Source: UBA11865 sp963749825
Lineage (GTDB): Bacteria > Chloroflexota > Anaerolineae > Promineifilales > Promineifilaceae
Direction: 5' to 3'
Assembly: GCA_963749825.1 (NCBI GenBank)
Contig: CAVVOI010000007.1
Coordinates: 1-64,000 of the forward strand
DNA: 64,000 nucleotides
Under the pieces are notes generated by a model. That model made no database searches and had not been told where the DNA came from. It saw only the letters and a program-made list of their open reading frames with translations. The stretch's first letter is position 1, and each line of letters starts with the position of its first letter. Of the stretch, positions 1 through 8,082 are shown in pieces. A program made the translations under genes and the position numbers.

Positions 1-117
1 TGGGCTGTCCACGGCTCAAAGCTTTCGGAGACTTGAATTATTCAAGCTGTGCAGGCGAGCTAACCGCCCCTCTCAAAACCAGATCATTAAGATATTAGAC
101 ATTATATATACAATATC

Positions 118-145
118 TTGACAAATATGGAGTTTTTGGTACACT
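118..145 (+). promoter_or_regulatory. Putative sigma-70 promoter
   Basis: A perfect -35 TTGACA (118-123) is followed after 16 bases by TACACT (140-145), a 4/6 match to the -10 consensus. It lies about 190 bases before the first ribosome-binding site in the window, so it could drive the small ORF and the flavin reductase. The rest of bases 1-332 shows no gene. Called by eye only. Confidence 0.45.
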
Positions 146-332
146 CCTCATGTATTACTAACTTGAATAAACATTATCTCTGTTTACTCGGGATAACTGC
201 AACATTATCAGTCGATACCGCGAAGAATTGGTCGCGGACTTAAGTAGTCTTATTTCATAACATAAATAGTTAAGTTCTAAAGAAACATGAAGGGTTTATC
301 ACCAATAAACCTCCATTATGAAGGAGTCAGTT

Positions 333-422
333 ATGTCAGAAACAATTACTATCAATGTTGTCGAGGATGGTCCTCTGCCCAAGGCTCAACAACGAGGTTC
401 TCTGACGAAAATAGAGAAGTAA
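333..422 (+). CDS. Small ORF of 29 residues upstream of flavin reductase
   Basis: ATG at 333 is preceded by a good Shine-Dalgarno (AAGGAG at 321-326, six bases away). The reading frame gives 29 residues beginning MSETITINVVEDGPL, then TAA, 17 bases before the probable start of the flavin reductase. The beginning faintly recalls the N-terminus of small CDGSH-type proteins, but no cysteine motif follows, so I do not assign a function. It may be a leader peptide, a truncated gene, or the start of a gene cut by an indel. Confidence 0.35.
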   Translation: MSETITINVVEDGPLPKAQQRGSLTKIEK

Positions 423-439
423 GCAAGAAAGAAGTTAAG

Positions 440-963
440 TTGAAGATTCTAGCATTTGCGGCTACTAACAGTCGAGACTCAATCAACAAGGCATTGATTT
501 CATACGCCGCAAGGTTGCTTGCCGACGAAGAAGTCGAAATCATCGACATCAATGAATACGAAATGCCGTTGTACAGCGTAGACCGCGAACGGGAAATCGG
601 AATTCCTGAACAGGCAAGGCGATTTTACGAAAAGATCGAAGATGCAGACGCGTTGCTTATCTCATTTGCAGAGCACAATGGATTCTATACAGCGGCGTAT
701 AAGAACCTGTTCGACTGGACTTCCCGGCTCGACAGAAAAGTGTATCAAGACAAACCGGCGTCTTGTTGGCAACTTCTCCCGGCCCTGGTGGTGCAAGTCG
801 TGTTCTACGGGCGGCAAAAGAATCAGCACCGTTTTTTGGTATGGATGTACAAGCAGACCTTTCTATTCCCCGATTCTATGAGAACTTCGATATGGAATAT
901 GACCTTGTCAACAACTCTGAAATACAGGAACAACTCAAACTGGCCCTCGCCAAGTTGAACTAG
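440..963 (+). pseudogene. NAD(P)H-dependent FMN reductase, frameshifted
   Basis: This looks like a member of the NADPH-dependent FMN reductase family (flavodoxin-like fold), which reduces FMN or quinones using NAD(P)H. The first frame carries the family N-terminus (KILAFAATNSRDSINKAL, the flavin-phosphate-binding region) and the middle segment ISFAEHNGFYTAAYKNLFDW. The C-terminal part (LLATSPGPGGASRVL and onwards to 963) lies in another frame. A one-base loss near 757-761 joins the two and restores a protein of about 174 residues, the normal length. The best start is TTG at 440 after a weak AAGAAAG; the long open frame from 287 has no family similarity before this point. Either a recent pseudogene or a sequencing indel. 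Confidence 0.75.
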
Positions 964-1072
964 ATATCGGAATTGTCAACTGTACGTCGTCGAAATTAGT
1001 GAGAATTTCAGGCGTCAAAATAAGGGAGGATTCACTCGGCAAAGATAGTCTGTCATGAACGCCTTGTCGATG

Positions 1073-1270
1073 TTAGTTCTGTCGCCCAACTGAAATAGAC
1101 AACACCTCGCTACCATAAGCGCCTTCACGAATCCAAATATCGGTGTTATTGACCCCACATGCGCCCACTTTAATTAGGACCTCACTCGGCCCGGCTTTGG
1201 GCACTGGCACATCTTCTCGATATTCCAATTGGCCAGGTCCACCAAAGCCGGTGAGTGCAACAGTTCTCAT
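1073..1270 (-). pseudogene. N-terminal stub of zinc-type alcohol dehydrogenase / quinone oxidoreductase
   Basis: About 56 residues (MRTVALTGFGGPGQLEYRED, then VPVPKAGPSEVLIKV and CGVNNTDIWIREGAYG) match the GroES-like N-terminal domain of medium-chain dehydrogenases, including the cysteine that binds catalytic zinc in many members. After GAYGSEV the similarity stops and the frame ends; a full enzyme has about 330-350 residues. The nucleotide-binding domain is absent from this locus. The start is taken at the MRTVAL methionine (1270) rather than the longer frame to 1297. It is a deletion remnant and very unlikely to be active. Confidence 0.65.
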
Positions 1271-1297
1271 ATAACGTTTGTCCATCATCTTTCTCAT

Positions 1298-1729
1298 AAA
1301 CTAAGTATATTGCTGTTTGAAACCGAAATTAACCGAATGCCAAAAAAGCAATTAACTTCTAGCAAATGCCGGTTTAACGTTGCCCTATTTTCGATTTCAT
1401 TCCAGCATTTGCCTAGATCGCGTCACTTCTAAAAATGGCGACTCTCGCATAAAAGGGATGCTGGCCCGGATAAAGATAGCTGCGCCAGGCGGCCGTGAAG
1501 TTCTTTTGGTAGGCCAGTAAATATCGCTGTCTTCGTCTTCACGTGCGGGCCTGATCATCGACCTGGAATCAGGCAACGGAATATGCTACTTTGCCGAATT
1601 TTCAGTCCTCCGCGACGCCTTGGTTTGATGATATACTCCAAGCATATGTAGGACAACGTTTTATTTCAATGTCCAAATATTGGGCCGGGGTTGATTGGCC
1701 TAGATTCTTGCCGGAACAGGAGAATCGCC
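1298..1729. other. Gene-free stretch before the TIR array
   Basis: No supported gene is seen. The short frames here have no recognisable product. The last bases hold the ribosome-binding site (AGGAG about seven bases before ATG 1730) of the TIR gene. The stretch may contain its promoter, but I see no convincing -35/-10 pair. Confidence 0.4.
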
Positions 1730-2350
1730 ATGACGACAGCACTTCCTTTTGAGGCGTACCAGGGGGCGGGTCCCTATCTATTTATCAGCTATGCCCATGC
1801 AGACTCCGAACAAGTCTATCAAGAAATAGAAGAGCTGGCCCAGTCAGGCGTCCATATCTGGTACGATGAAGGCATTCAGGTCGGGAATGAATGGCCGGCC
1901 GAAATGGCGGCCGCGATGGATGGCGCTGCAGGCGTTGTAGCCTATCTGACTCCGGCATACGTTGACTCGCCCAATTGCCGGAACGAGATGAATTACACCC
2001 TTAATGCTGGCAAGGCCTTGCTGCTGATCTACCTGTCAGAAACGTCGCTGCCATTCCAGGTCAGGATGAGGGCCACCGATTTGCCGGCCATACGCCAATA
2101 TGAGCTCTCGCCGGAAATCTACCGCCGGCAACTGGCTGAGAACATCCAGGAGTATATAGACAGCACCTACTCAGGCCGCAGCCCGACCTTTGGGATGCCC
2201 CGCTCCACGAGCAAACCCCTTCCCCTGACCCGGCAGAACTTGAGTCGATTGAAGTGCGAGAGACGGAAGGGGAGCTCGTCGTTTCCCATCGATATTCGTA
2301 TGGGGAAAGAGGCATACTCGGCTACTTGTTCTGGTTACTGTGTGCGATAG
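1730..2350 (+). pseudogene. TIR-domain protein, first TIR of a frameshifted array
   Basis: The start ATG at 1730 has an AGGAG seven bases upstream. Residues 12-140 form a TIR domain: the betaA strand PYLFISYAHAD, the WYDEGI loop, WPAEMAAAMDGAAGVVAYLTP, and the S80-P-N-C83-R-N-E86 motif, whose glutamate is the catalytic residue of NAD-cleaving bacterial TIRs. The TIR domain is complete. After about residue 140 the meaningful sequence passes to another frame (QPDLWDAPLHEQTPSPDPAE and onwards), so a single-base frameshift lies within 2140-2220 and the last 60 residues here are out-of-frame. Repaired, this would be the N-terminus of a protein of about 1,080 residues running to about 4970. TIR proteins often act as NADase effectors or signal producers in phage defence; that role is inference here. 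Confidence 0.8.
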
Positions 2351-3552
2351 CTGTGGGGTATGCGGCATGGACCTATCGAGAGCCTTTCTTGTGGATAGCG
2401 ACACTCCTGGTCACGGCCTGGCTGCTGCTACCGTTGATTCGAAAACTCTTTTGGAAGGGGTACCTGCAGCGATTTATCGTCACCAGTAACACCCTGAGAG
2501 TTGAATATCCGGTCAGGCTATTTAGGCGTAAAGTGAAGGAAATCCCGCTCAATCATTTACGGGCCATCCATTTAGAGGTTGCAGAAAAAGAGGAAGAGGA
2601 AGGTGGATCCGGCATTACCATTTCGGTCTTCACGATATCCAATCCAGGTCAAAAATTATATAGGCTCGTGGCTGTTACAGGCGATGATCAGCAGAATATA
2701 TTGGGCAATCCACTGCTGGCAGAAGAAGCGGCCATCGTGAATTACCATATCGATAGATTCGTCGAAAAACAACCCCTTGATCTGACAGTCTATCGGAATC
2801 TGGTGCAACAAACCTTCAACCAGGAAACAGGTGTGAAAAAGGTCAAGATATCCTCCGACCATCAAGGCACCAGGCTGACCTATAACCCCTTGAAAGGCGG
2901 GCTTCCTCTTATAACAGCCGCCTTCATCGCCATACTGCTTATCGGGATTTCCCTCACCTATTTGATTCTCACTGGGGAGGGAGAGGGGAACGAATGGCAG
3001 GCGATCGTCGTTGTTTGGGTCATCATGATCGCGGCTGCCTTTGTTCTGCTTACTCGCTACCCGACAAGCTTTACGGTGGACGGGTCAAGCTTATCAATCA
3101 GCGGCGTACCGTATCGCCAGAAAGTGGTTTTACCCCTGACGGCAGTTCAGAAGGTAGATTACCAGAGCGTACCGTATCGTCGAATAGTGGTTTCAGACTT
3201 GACGATACTGCAGAAGGTTTATGACAAGTACAAGAAAAATAGGTCCTTTGTCCTTTTTGCCTTAACGCAGGACGACCAACTGGTGACGCTGGCAAAGGGG
3301 CTGGACGGCCGGTCCGCCCGCTTTCTTAACCAGGGACTGAATCAGTCCCTGGTGGGATTGGACCACGACCCAGCCACCTCCCAACTGCCAGCGGCCCCGG
3401 GACAGGCAAGGATCAGCTTACCCTTCGCCCGCCGATGGCACGATTCCTTATCTCTTCGCCAGCTTTACACCGGCCCATGCCAGGCTGGTGCATCCAGAGC
3501 TGGTCCGCTTGAAGGAGAGAGGTTATTCGATCTGGTTCGATCCCCTGAATGA
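2254..3552 (+). pseudogene. Membrane segment of TIR array: two (2-TM + bacterial PH-like) cassettes
   Basis: This is the continuation of the TIR protein in a second frame; a linker in this frame can be read back to about 2161, so GTG 2254 is not a convincing start. Two similar cassettes follow each other. Each has a pair of hydrophobic helices (ILGYLFWLLCAIAVGYAAW with FLWIATLLVTAWLLLPLI; then LPLITAAFIAILLIGISLTY with AIVVVWVIMIAAAFVLL) followed by a beta-rich domain with the pattern of bacterial PH domains (FIVTSNTLRVEYP..KVKEIPLNHLRAI and SFTVDGSSLSISG..VVLPLTAVQKV). From about 3428 the true frame changes again and the second TIR begins; the end of this ORF is out-of-frame. The PH assignment is by pattern only. 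Confidence 0.65.
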
Positions 3553-3835
3553 GCGGGGGAAAGCCAGGGCGGATAGCGTCGCGGCGGCGATTGATGGCTC
3601 GTCGCTGGTTGTTTTCTTCGTCACCCCCCAGGCAGATCGCGATCAGAACTGCCACAACGAGATTAACTACGCCCTCAATAGCCACAAGTCGTTTCTGGCC
3701 GTCCGCCTTTCGCGACCCGGCTATCGGGTGGTTTATTACTGCGCGTCGGCGATCAACCCTATGTCACCAGGCCCGATGGCGAAGACGAAACGGCCTACGA
3801 GAGTGAGTTGGTCAGGGCGATCGACCAGCACATGA
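3488..3835 (+). pseudogene. Second TIR domain of the frameshifted array
   Basis: In this frame the TIR actually begins near 3430 with PADGTIPYLFASFTPAHA, homologous to the first TIR, and continues HPELVRLKERGYSIWFDPL, AAAIDGSSLVVFFVTPQAD and N-C-H-N-E-INYAL, so the predicted catalytic glutamate is kept. At about 3710-3730 the frame changes: the natural continuation (SGGLLLRVGDQPYV, then DGEDETAYESELVRAIDQ) lies in the frame of the next segment. Both edges of this ORF are therefore frameshift artefacts and the apparent start at 3488 is not a real start. Confidence 0.7.
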
Positions 3836-5058
3836 TCCTCGACCCCGGGCCTACGCCTGAACCAGCCCCCGCGGTCACGCCCCTGGAGGGTGAGGCAGCT
3901 TCCATTCCAGATGCCCCTTTTGAACCCTACCAGGGAGATGATGCCTTCATCTTTGCCAGCTTCGCAGCCTCGGATGCAGGGGAAGTGTACCCGGAATTGG
4001 TCCGTATACGAGAGCTGGGGATACCGGTCTGGTACGATGCCGGTGAAACAAGCAAGGGATCGCGGCAAGCCAGGCGAGAAGCGGCCGCCATTTTCCTGCT
4101 TTTCGTCACTCCCCAGGCCGTATCTTCAGCCCAGATTCTGGAAGAAGTCCATGAGGCCATCGACGATGATAAGATGTTGCTGGTCATCCACCTGGCGGAG
4201 ACAATCGTGCCGGGTGGGCTGCGCCTGCGCATGGGAGATGTTCAGGCGATTTTGAGATACAAAATGACGGAGGATGTTTACGTCGATGAATTGGAAGAAG
4301 CGGTCAAGGCACACCTCTCCCGTCTCATGCAAAGGGAGCGGGTTTCCCAGACCGGCACCCTTGTGGATCAGGACCAGCGTCCTTCGACGGCTTACATTCC
4401 CCGCCCAAATACCATCACCCTTTCGACAAAGGGCAGAACGCTCCACATTCATTATCATTACCCGCGTTCGAAGATTATCATCGGCTTTATCGCGGGACTG
4501 GTCTTAATAGGAGTTGCGGCCTTATTAGGAGTTGCCCTTTTTTTAGGAGGTGCGGCCTTTTTATCTTCTCTGTCTGACTTCATAGCCTATCTGTGTGGCG
4601 CTGTTTTTGGCCTGGTGGGCATCCTGTTATTGCTCGGCATGATCGCCGCTCTCAGGGGGGCAAACAACGCCAAGATCACAGTCAACCCCAGCGAATTAAC
4701 GCTGGACGCTGGATCCAGCCAGAAACGGGTGCCGCTCGAGCAGATCGAGGGGATCACTACAGAGTATTACGAGAAAACATTCGGTGAAGGGGACAAAATC
4801 GGCTATTATCGCTTGTTGATCGCCACCAGGGGTGATGGAGAAAACCTGGAGATCCCGGATCTGAAGCGGGAAGAGGCCGTCTTTCTAGAAAGCCAACTGG
4901 AACGTTACCTGAGCACGATAAAGGGTGTCGGGGGTAGGGGTCAGGCAAGGATGATTGGCACTCCATTGAGCGGCGAACTCCCCGACGGCCACTGTCTTCA
5001 CCTCCCGCCACTCGCCGTTAGTCAAACCAATGAATGCCCCATCTGCGCTAATGACTAA
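3808..5058 (+). pseudogene. Third (degenerate) TIR plus 2-TM/PH-like cassette, 3' end lost to an IS
   Basis: This frame continues the second TIR from about 3730. Then, after a proline-rich linker, it carries a third TIR-like domain (FIFASFAASDAGEVYPELVR, IPVWYDAGETS, FLLFVTPQAV). This one has a deletion in the central helix, and the S-x-x-C-x-x-E motif is reduced to AQILEE, so it is probably non-catalytic. A membrane pair (about residues 225-290) and a third PH-like beta domain (KITVNPSELTLDAG, KRVPLEQIEGI) follow. From about 4972 the sequence is antisense to a transposase, so the last 28 residues or so are not native and the original C-terminus is missing. Confidence 0.7.
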
Positions 5059-5659
5059 ACGCTCCGCTTGGCCAGATGAGTCAGGCATCTGAATCTCGAT
5101 AGCTTCTACCGCCTGGCGGGCTACCGTTTCACAAGCTTGTCCGTTCTTGTGCGTTGTCCGTCGAACCGTCGGCTCTGATATCTCTGTTTTCCAGAAGGCC
5201 TTTATCTCATCAGCCGCATGTTGAAAGGGTAGTTTGCCCCCCAGTCTCGTCATCGCTTCCTGTAGTCGCGGTGTGTAGCGTCCCGGTTCTAACCCCAGTT
5301 CTTCATCCAGGGGGAAAAAAGCTCGCCCCACCTTCTGGACAGCGACCATGACTGCGACGCAATTCGATGTTTTGTTCATGCTCCGTCACCAGCTGTCGCT
5401 TGTGCTCCCCGTTGGCTTGCATCGCTGTCCCGAATAAAGGACATTTAGGTCTCTCGCTGGCCTCCTTGCCCCGCCAGTCCGCACTCGCACTGTCTAAGGC
5501 TAGCCCTTCTAGCATCTGGGCACGCACCCGTGCTATCTCCTCGTCTAGGGTTGTTTCGATTTCCGTGAATGTCGCCCGTGGATGCGCCTTCCGCCATTCT
5601 CGCATCGTTTCCTCGGTTTCTGCAAACAAGGCTTGCCAGTCTCTCTTGCCTTCACCCAT
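4972..5659 (-). pseudogene. ISKra4-type transposase, N-terminal part, frameshifted and truncated
   Basis: The ATG at 5659 opens a helical N-terminal region (ARVRAQMLEGLALDSASADW) and the degenerate zinc region CPLFGTAMQANGEHKRQL. The frame must shift once in the run GGGGAAAAAA (5311-5320) to continue FFPLDEELGLEPGRYTP, then KLPFQHAADEIKAFWKTEIS and RLVISADGAF, the first catalytic strand. Similarity stops near 4972, where the sequence joins the TIR array, so roughly half of the transposase and one IS end are missing. ISKra4 enzymes are DDE transposases. This is an inactive remnant that marks the breakpoint of the TIR gene. Confidence 0.7.
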
Positions 5660-5674
5660 TAAGGAAAAAGCGAA

Positions 5675-5703
5675 AATGTCACCCTCATGGACAAGGTGAC
5701 ATT
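5675..5703. repeat. Inverted repeat between two IS fragments
   Basis: AATGTCACC (5675-5683) and GGTGACATT (5695-5703) form a perfect 9-base inverted repeat with an 11-base loop. It sits between the start of the leftward ISKra4-type transposase and the start of the rightward transposase fragment. It could be an IS terminus or a regulatory hairpin; I cannot assign it. Confidence 0.4.
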
Positions 5704-5803
5704 GAACAACAAGGAACAGAAGCGATTAGTAGTATTGAATGAAGTGCTAGCAGGACGGATGAGTGGTCAGGAGGCGGCTGATGTGCTTATCATGTGCTTA
5801 TAG
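5687..5803 (+). pseudogene. Transposase N-terminal fragment (helix-turn-helix)
   Basis: The 38 codons begin MDKVTLNNKEQKRLVVLNEV and continue LAGRMSGQEAADVL, which matches the first helices of the HTH domain of ISNCY-type transposases (pattern: keQkRl.vl..v..G.mt..eAA..Lg). The protein then runs out of similarity and stops at TAG 5801-5803; a full protein has about 400 residues. It is a relic only. Confidence 0.5.
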
Positions 5804-5932
5804 AGTGGAAGCAATGGACACAGTAGACGAATCAGCGATTCTAAAGCACTGCCAAATAGTCGGTATGTACCTTAGAAGGGCGTCAAAGCGCCACATGTGG
5901 GGGTAAAGCTGCGTTTAGGGCATACAAAGGCA

Positions 5933-5982
5933 AGTTACTTTTAATCACTTGGTCACAGGTTCGAATCCTGTACGGCCCACCA
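5933..5982 (+). tRNA. Partial tRNA-Lys(UUU), 3' half; probable attachment-site relic
   Basis: The anticodon stem-loop (AGTTA-CTTTTAA-TCACT, anticodon TTT, one stem mismatch), a perfect T-arm (ACAGG-TTCGAAT-CCTGT), the acceptor 3' strand ACGGCCC, discriminator A and encoded CCA are all present. No matching 5' acceptor strand (GGGCCGT) or D-arm is found in the preceding bases. It is therefore half a tRNA. Such 3' halves are typical of attL/attR sites left by tyrosine-recombinase elements that integrate into tRNA genes; an excisionase-like gene lies 215 bases away. It is not expected to be a working tRNA. Confidence 0.7.
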
Positions 5983-5991
5983 GAGGTAGGA

Positions 5992-6015
5992 GACACCGCT
6001 TTGGCGGTGTCTTTT
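5992..6015 (+). terminator. Rho-independent terminator
   Basis: GACACCGC (stem), loop TTTG, GCGGTGTC, then TTTT. The stem is perfect. It follows the tRNA-Lys 3' half directly, as expected if it was carried with the original tRNA gene. Confidence 0.8.
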
Positions 6016-6196
6016 GCTTTAGTGCACCTTGAAGTGCACCTTATAGATATTTTCAACTACTCTGGGTATCAAAACTGGGGAGGAAAAATAATTACAGGTG
6101 ACGCAATTTTAATCGCAGAAATACCACAGACCACTTGCAGTTGATTAAGGCAATACTGATGGGATCGAGCCGAATTTTCCAATCAATCCTTACCAT

Positions 6197-6397
6197 CTAT
6201 TCAGGAAACTTAAACCCCAATTGTCTTGCCGGCTGATGCTGCTGCTCTAGCCAAGCTATCAGATTCCCTTCTAATATACTAACGTTTCTACCGATCCGGA
6301 TATGCGGAAACTGTCTCCGCTTAATCAGTGTGTATAGCTTAGAAGGTGAGATCTGTAGATATTCAGCTACCTGGGGTACAGTATAAACCGTATCCAA
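6197..6397 (-). CDS. Excisionase-family DNA-binding protein (MerR-like HTH)
   Basis: About 66 residues. YTVPQVAEYLQISPSKLYTL is a winged helix-turn-helix of the excisionase/HTH_17 type, followed by HIRIGRNVSILEGNLIAWLE, the usual wing and short helix. The start is placed at TTG (6397), because a strong Shine-Dalgarno (GGAGGTGG, spacing six) lies in front; the longer frame to 6442 lacks one. These proteins bend DNA for excision by tyrosine recombinases or act as small plasmid/ICE regulators. Its position next to the tRNA-Lys relic supports a mobile-element origin. No integrase is left beside it. Confidence 0.7.
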   Translation of the reverse strand: MDTVYTVPQVAEYLQISPSKLYTLIKRRQFPHIRIGRNVSILEGNLIAWLEQQHQPARQLGFKFPE

Positions 6398-6585
6398 CTT
6401 ATTCCACCTCCAGCATCTCTCTAAACTCATGCACCGCTTCACTGAATTCGACTTTCCGCCATCTCATCCAAAAATCTATAATCGAACTACCGCCGCAGCC
6501 GGCAAAACAATGCCAGAAATTACCCTTGCGGTGAACACCAAAGCTTTCGGGGCTCCCTTTCCCCCATATTTAATTCTACTATATC

Positions 6586-7717
6586 TAAGTGCCTTATCTC
6601 GCAATAGATTATAATATGATTCGAGGAGGCCAAAATGCCAAAACGAATCAAATTGAGAACTTTAACAAACGAAGAACGAACTAGGCTTGAACAGTTAAGT
6701 CGCTCATCAACAACGCCTCATCGTCTCGTAGAGCGTGCCAAAATGGTCTTATGGGCCTATGAAGGTGAACCGATTAAGCAAATCGCGGACAAATTGGATC
6801 GCAGCGTTCCAACTATCTATTTTCGCCTGAAACGGTTCAACCAAGAAGGGCTACCGGGTCTAAACGACAATGCTCGTGGTGGTCGTAGACCGACTTATAG
6901 CGAAAGGGAACGCGGCCAGATGATTGCATTGGCCCGGACCCATCCCGATAAATTGGGATTGCCGTTTGGACACTGGAGTTTAGATCGCCTGATTGAACAT
7001 CTGCATCAAACAGAGCATATCTATGTATCCAGAGCCCAGTTGGCGCGGATTCTCCAAGCCGAAGGCTTGCGCTGGTATCAAGAAAAGAGCTATTTCACCG
7101 AGCGACCTGACCCCCAGTTTGTGGAAAAAAGGGGGCAATAGTCAGCTACTACACCCAGCCGCCTGCCCAAACCCATGTGCTTTGCTTGGATGAACTGGGA
7201 CCAGTGGCCGCCAAAACTTATCCAGGGAAACAATGGGCACCTCAAGGGAAAAGACCACCCTTGAAACCCGATTATGGCCGGCGAAATTATCTTTGGGTGT
7301 TTGGTGCTTTTGAACCGACGACAGGCATGGCTGTGACGCTTTGTCGTGAGCGGCGCCGCAGCCAGGATTTTATTGACCTTTTGCAAGCAGTTACCGAGAA
7401 GTGGCCAACCAATGAGTTGATTCTGATTCTAGATAACCTTTCCATTCATCGCAGCCTTGCCGTGCAACTTTGGGCCTTAGCCCATGAGCGGGTTCGTTTT
7501 CTTTTTCAGCCCACTTATGCGCCTTGGCTCAACCTTATCGAGCCTTGGTGGAAAACCTTAAAGTCCTTGGCTTTAGCAGGGCGTCGGTTTGAGAATGTTG
7601 CAACCGTTCGTTCTTCAATTGTTAAGAGTACAGATTATTGGAATAGTCATCGTCACCCATATGTTTGGCGCAAGACTTATCCATCTAAATTAGCTTATTT
7701 ATGAGACAGGGCACTAA
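6586..7717 (+). mobile_element. IS630-family insertion sequence
   Basis: The imperfect terminal inverted repeats AGTGCCTTATCTC (6588-6600) and GAGACAGGGCACT (7703-7715) match at 11 of 13 positions and enclose one transposase gene. The left end is preceded by TA, the usual IS630 target; the right flank reads AA, so one side of the target duplication has changed or the boundary is off by a base. The element appears complete. Confidence 0.75.
6635..7704 (+). CDS. IS630-family transposase, expressed by -1 frameshift
   Basis: The first frame (6635-7141) encodes the HTH region (IKQIADKLDRSVPTIYFRL, then LKRFNQEGLPGL). The second frame, open from before 7140 to 7704, encodes the DDE catalytic core: VLCLDELGPV (first Asp), LILILDNLSIHRS (second Asp) and APWLNLIEPWW (Glu). 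The frames meet at the run GAAAAAAGGGGGC (7124-7136), a good -1 slippery site. Reading it -1 yields KKGAIVSYYTQPPAQ in register, giving one protein of about 356 residues. Programmed frameshifting is known in IS630 elements, so I treat it as one functional gene rather than a pseudogene. The Shine-Dalgarno GGAGG precedes ATG 6635. Confidence 0.8.
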
Positions 7718-8082
7718 GCAAGCGAAAAATCGAAGCGCTGCTCCAATGTGATAGTATTGGTCGTCACGAGCACCACTCTGGACGTAGCAACTGCAACTGC
7801 TCTAAACGACTCTGGACAATATGACATACATTTGTTTATAGCCGCGAAACCAGAGGAAATCAACGATCAGGGAATGGGCTGTTTCCAGTGTAACCAGGAA
7901 AACTCCCGTGATTGTCCAAGGGGTTAGTAAGCTTCTTCCAGTTTAATCAGCCCATCTGGGTATGTGGTAGGGGTAGCTGGCTGATAATAACACCTGCATA
8001 GTCCTGGTTCGTCAAAATAATAAGGGAATGTTCCAGTGTCCAAGATGAATCCCTTCTTTTTTCACAGGAAAGTGTTAATGTC
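7718..8082. other. Gene-free stretch downstream of IS630 element
   Basis: No gene is supported. One forward frame contains MGCFQCNQENSRDCPRG (about 7874-7926), but it has no start context and no family I recognise. No strong terminator or promoter is seen. Confidence 0.35.

Larger units (their letters stand above)
5804..6196. other. Gene-free stretch holding a tRNA relic and a terminator
   Basis: No protein gene is supported. The stretch holds the 3' half of a tRNA-Lys (5933-5982), a strong rho-independent terminator (5992-6015) and a short direct repeat GTGCACCTT twice near 6022-6042. Confidence 0.5.

Noticed and set aside
287..439. N-terminal extension of the flavin reductase from ATG 287
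   Set aside because: The extension has no family similarity, and a small ORF with a good ribosome-binding site overlaps it in another frame.
5367..5699. 110-codon plus-strand ORF
   Set aside because: Antisense to the ISKra4-type transposase fragment.
6635..7704. IS630 transposase as a pseudogene
   Set aside because: The break coincides with a -1 slippery run and intact inverted repeats, so programmed frameshifting is the better reading.
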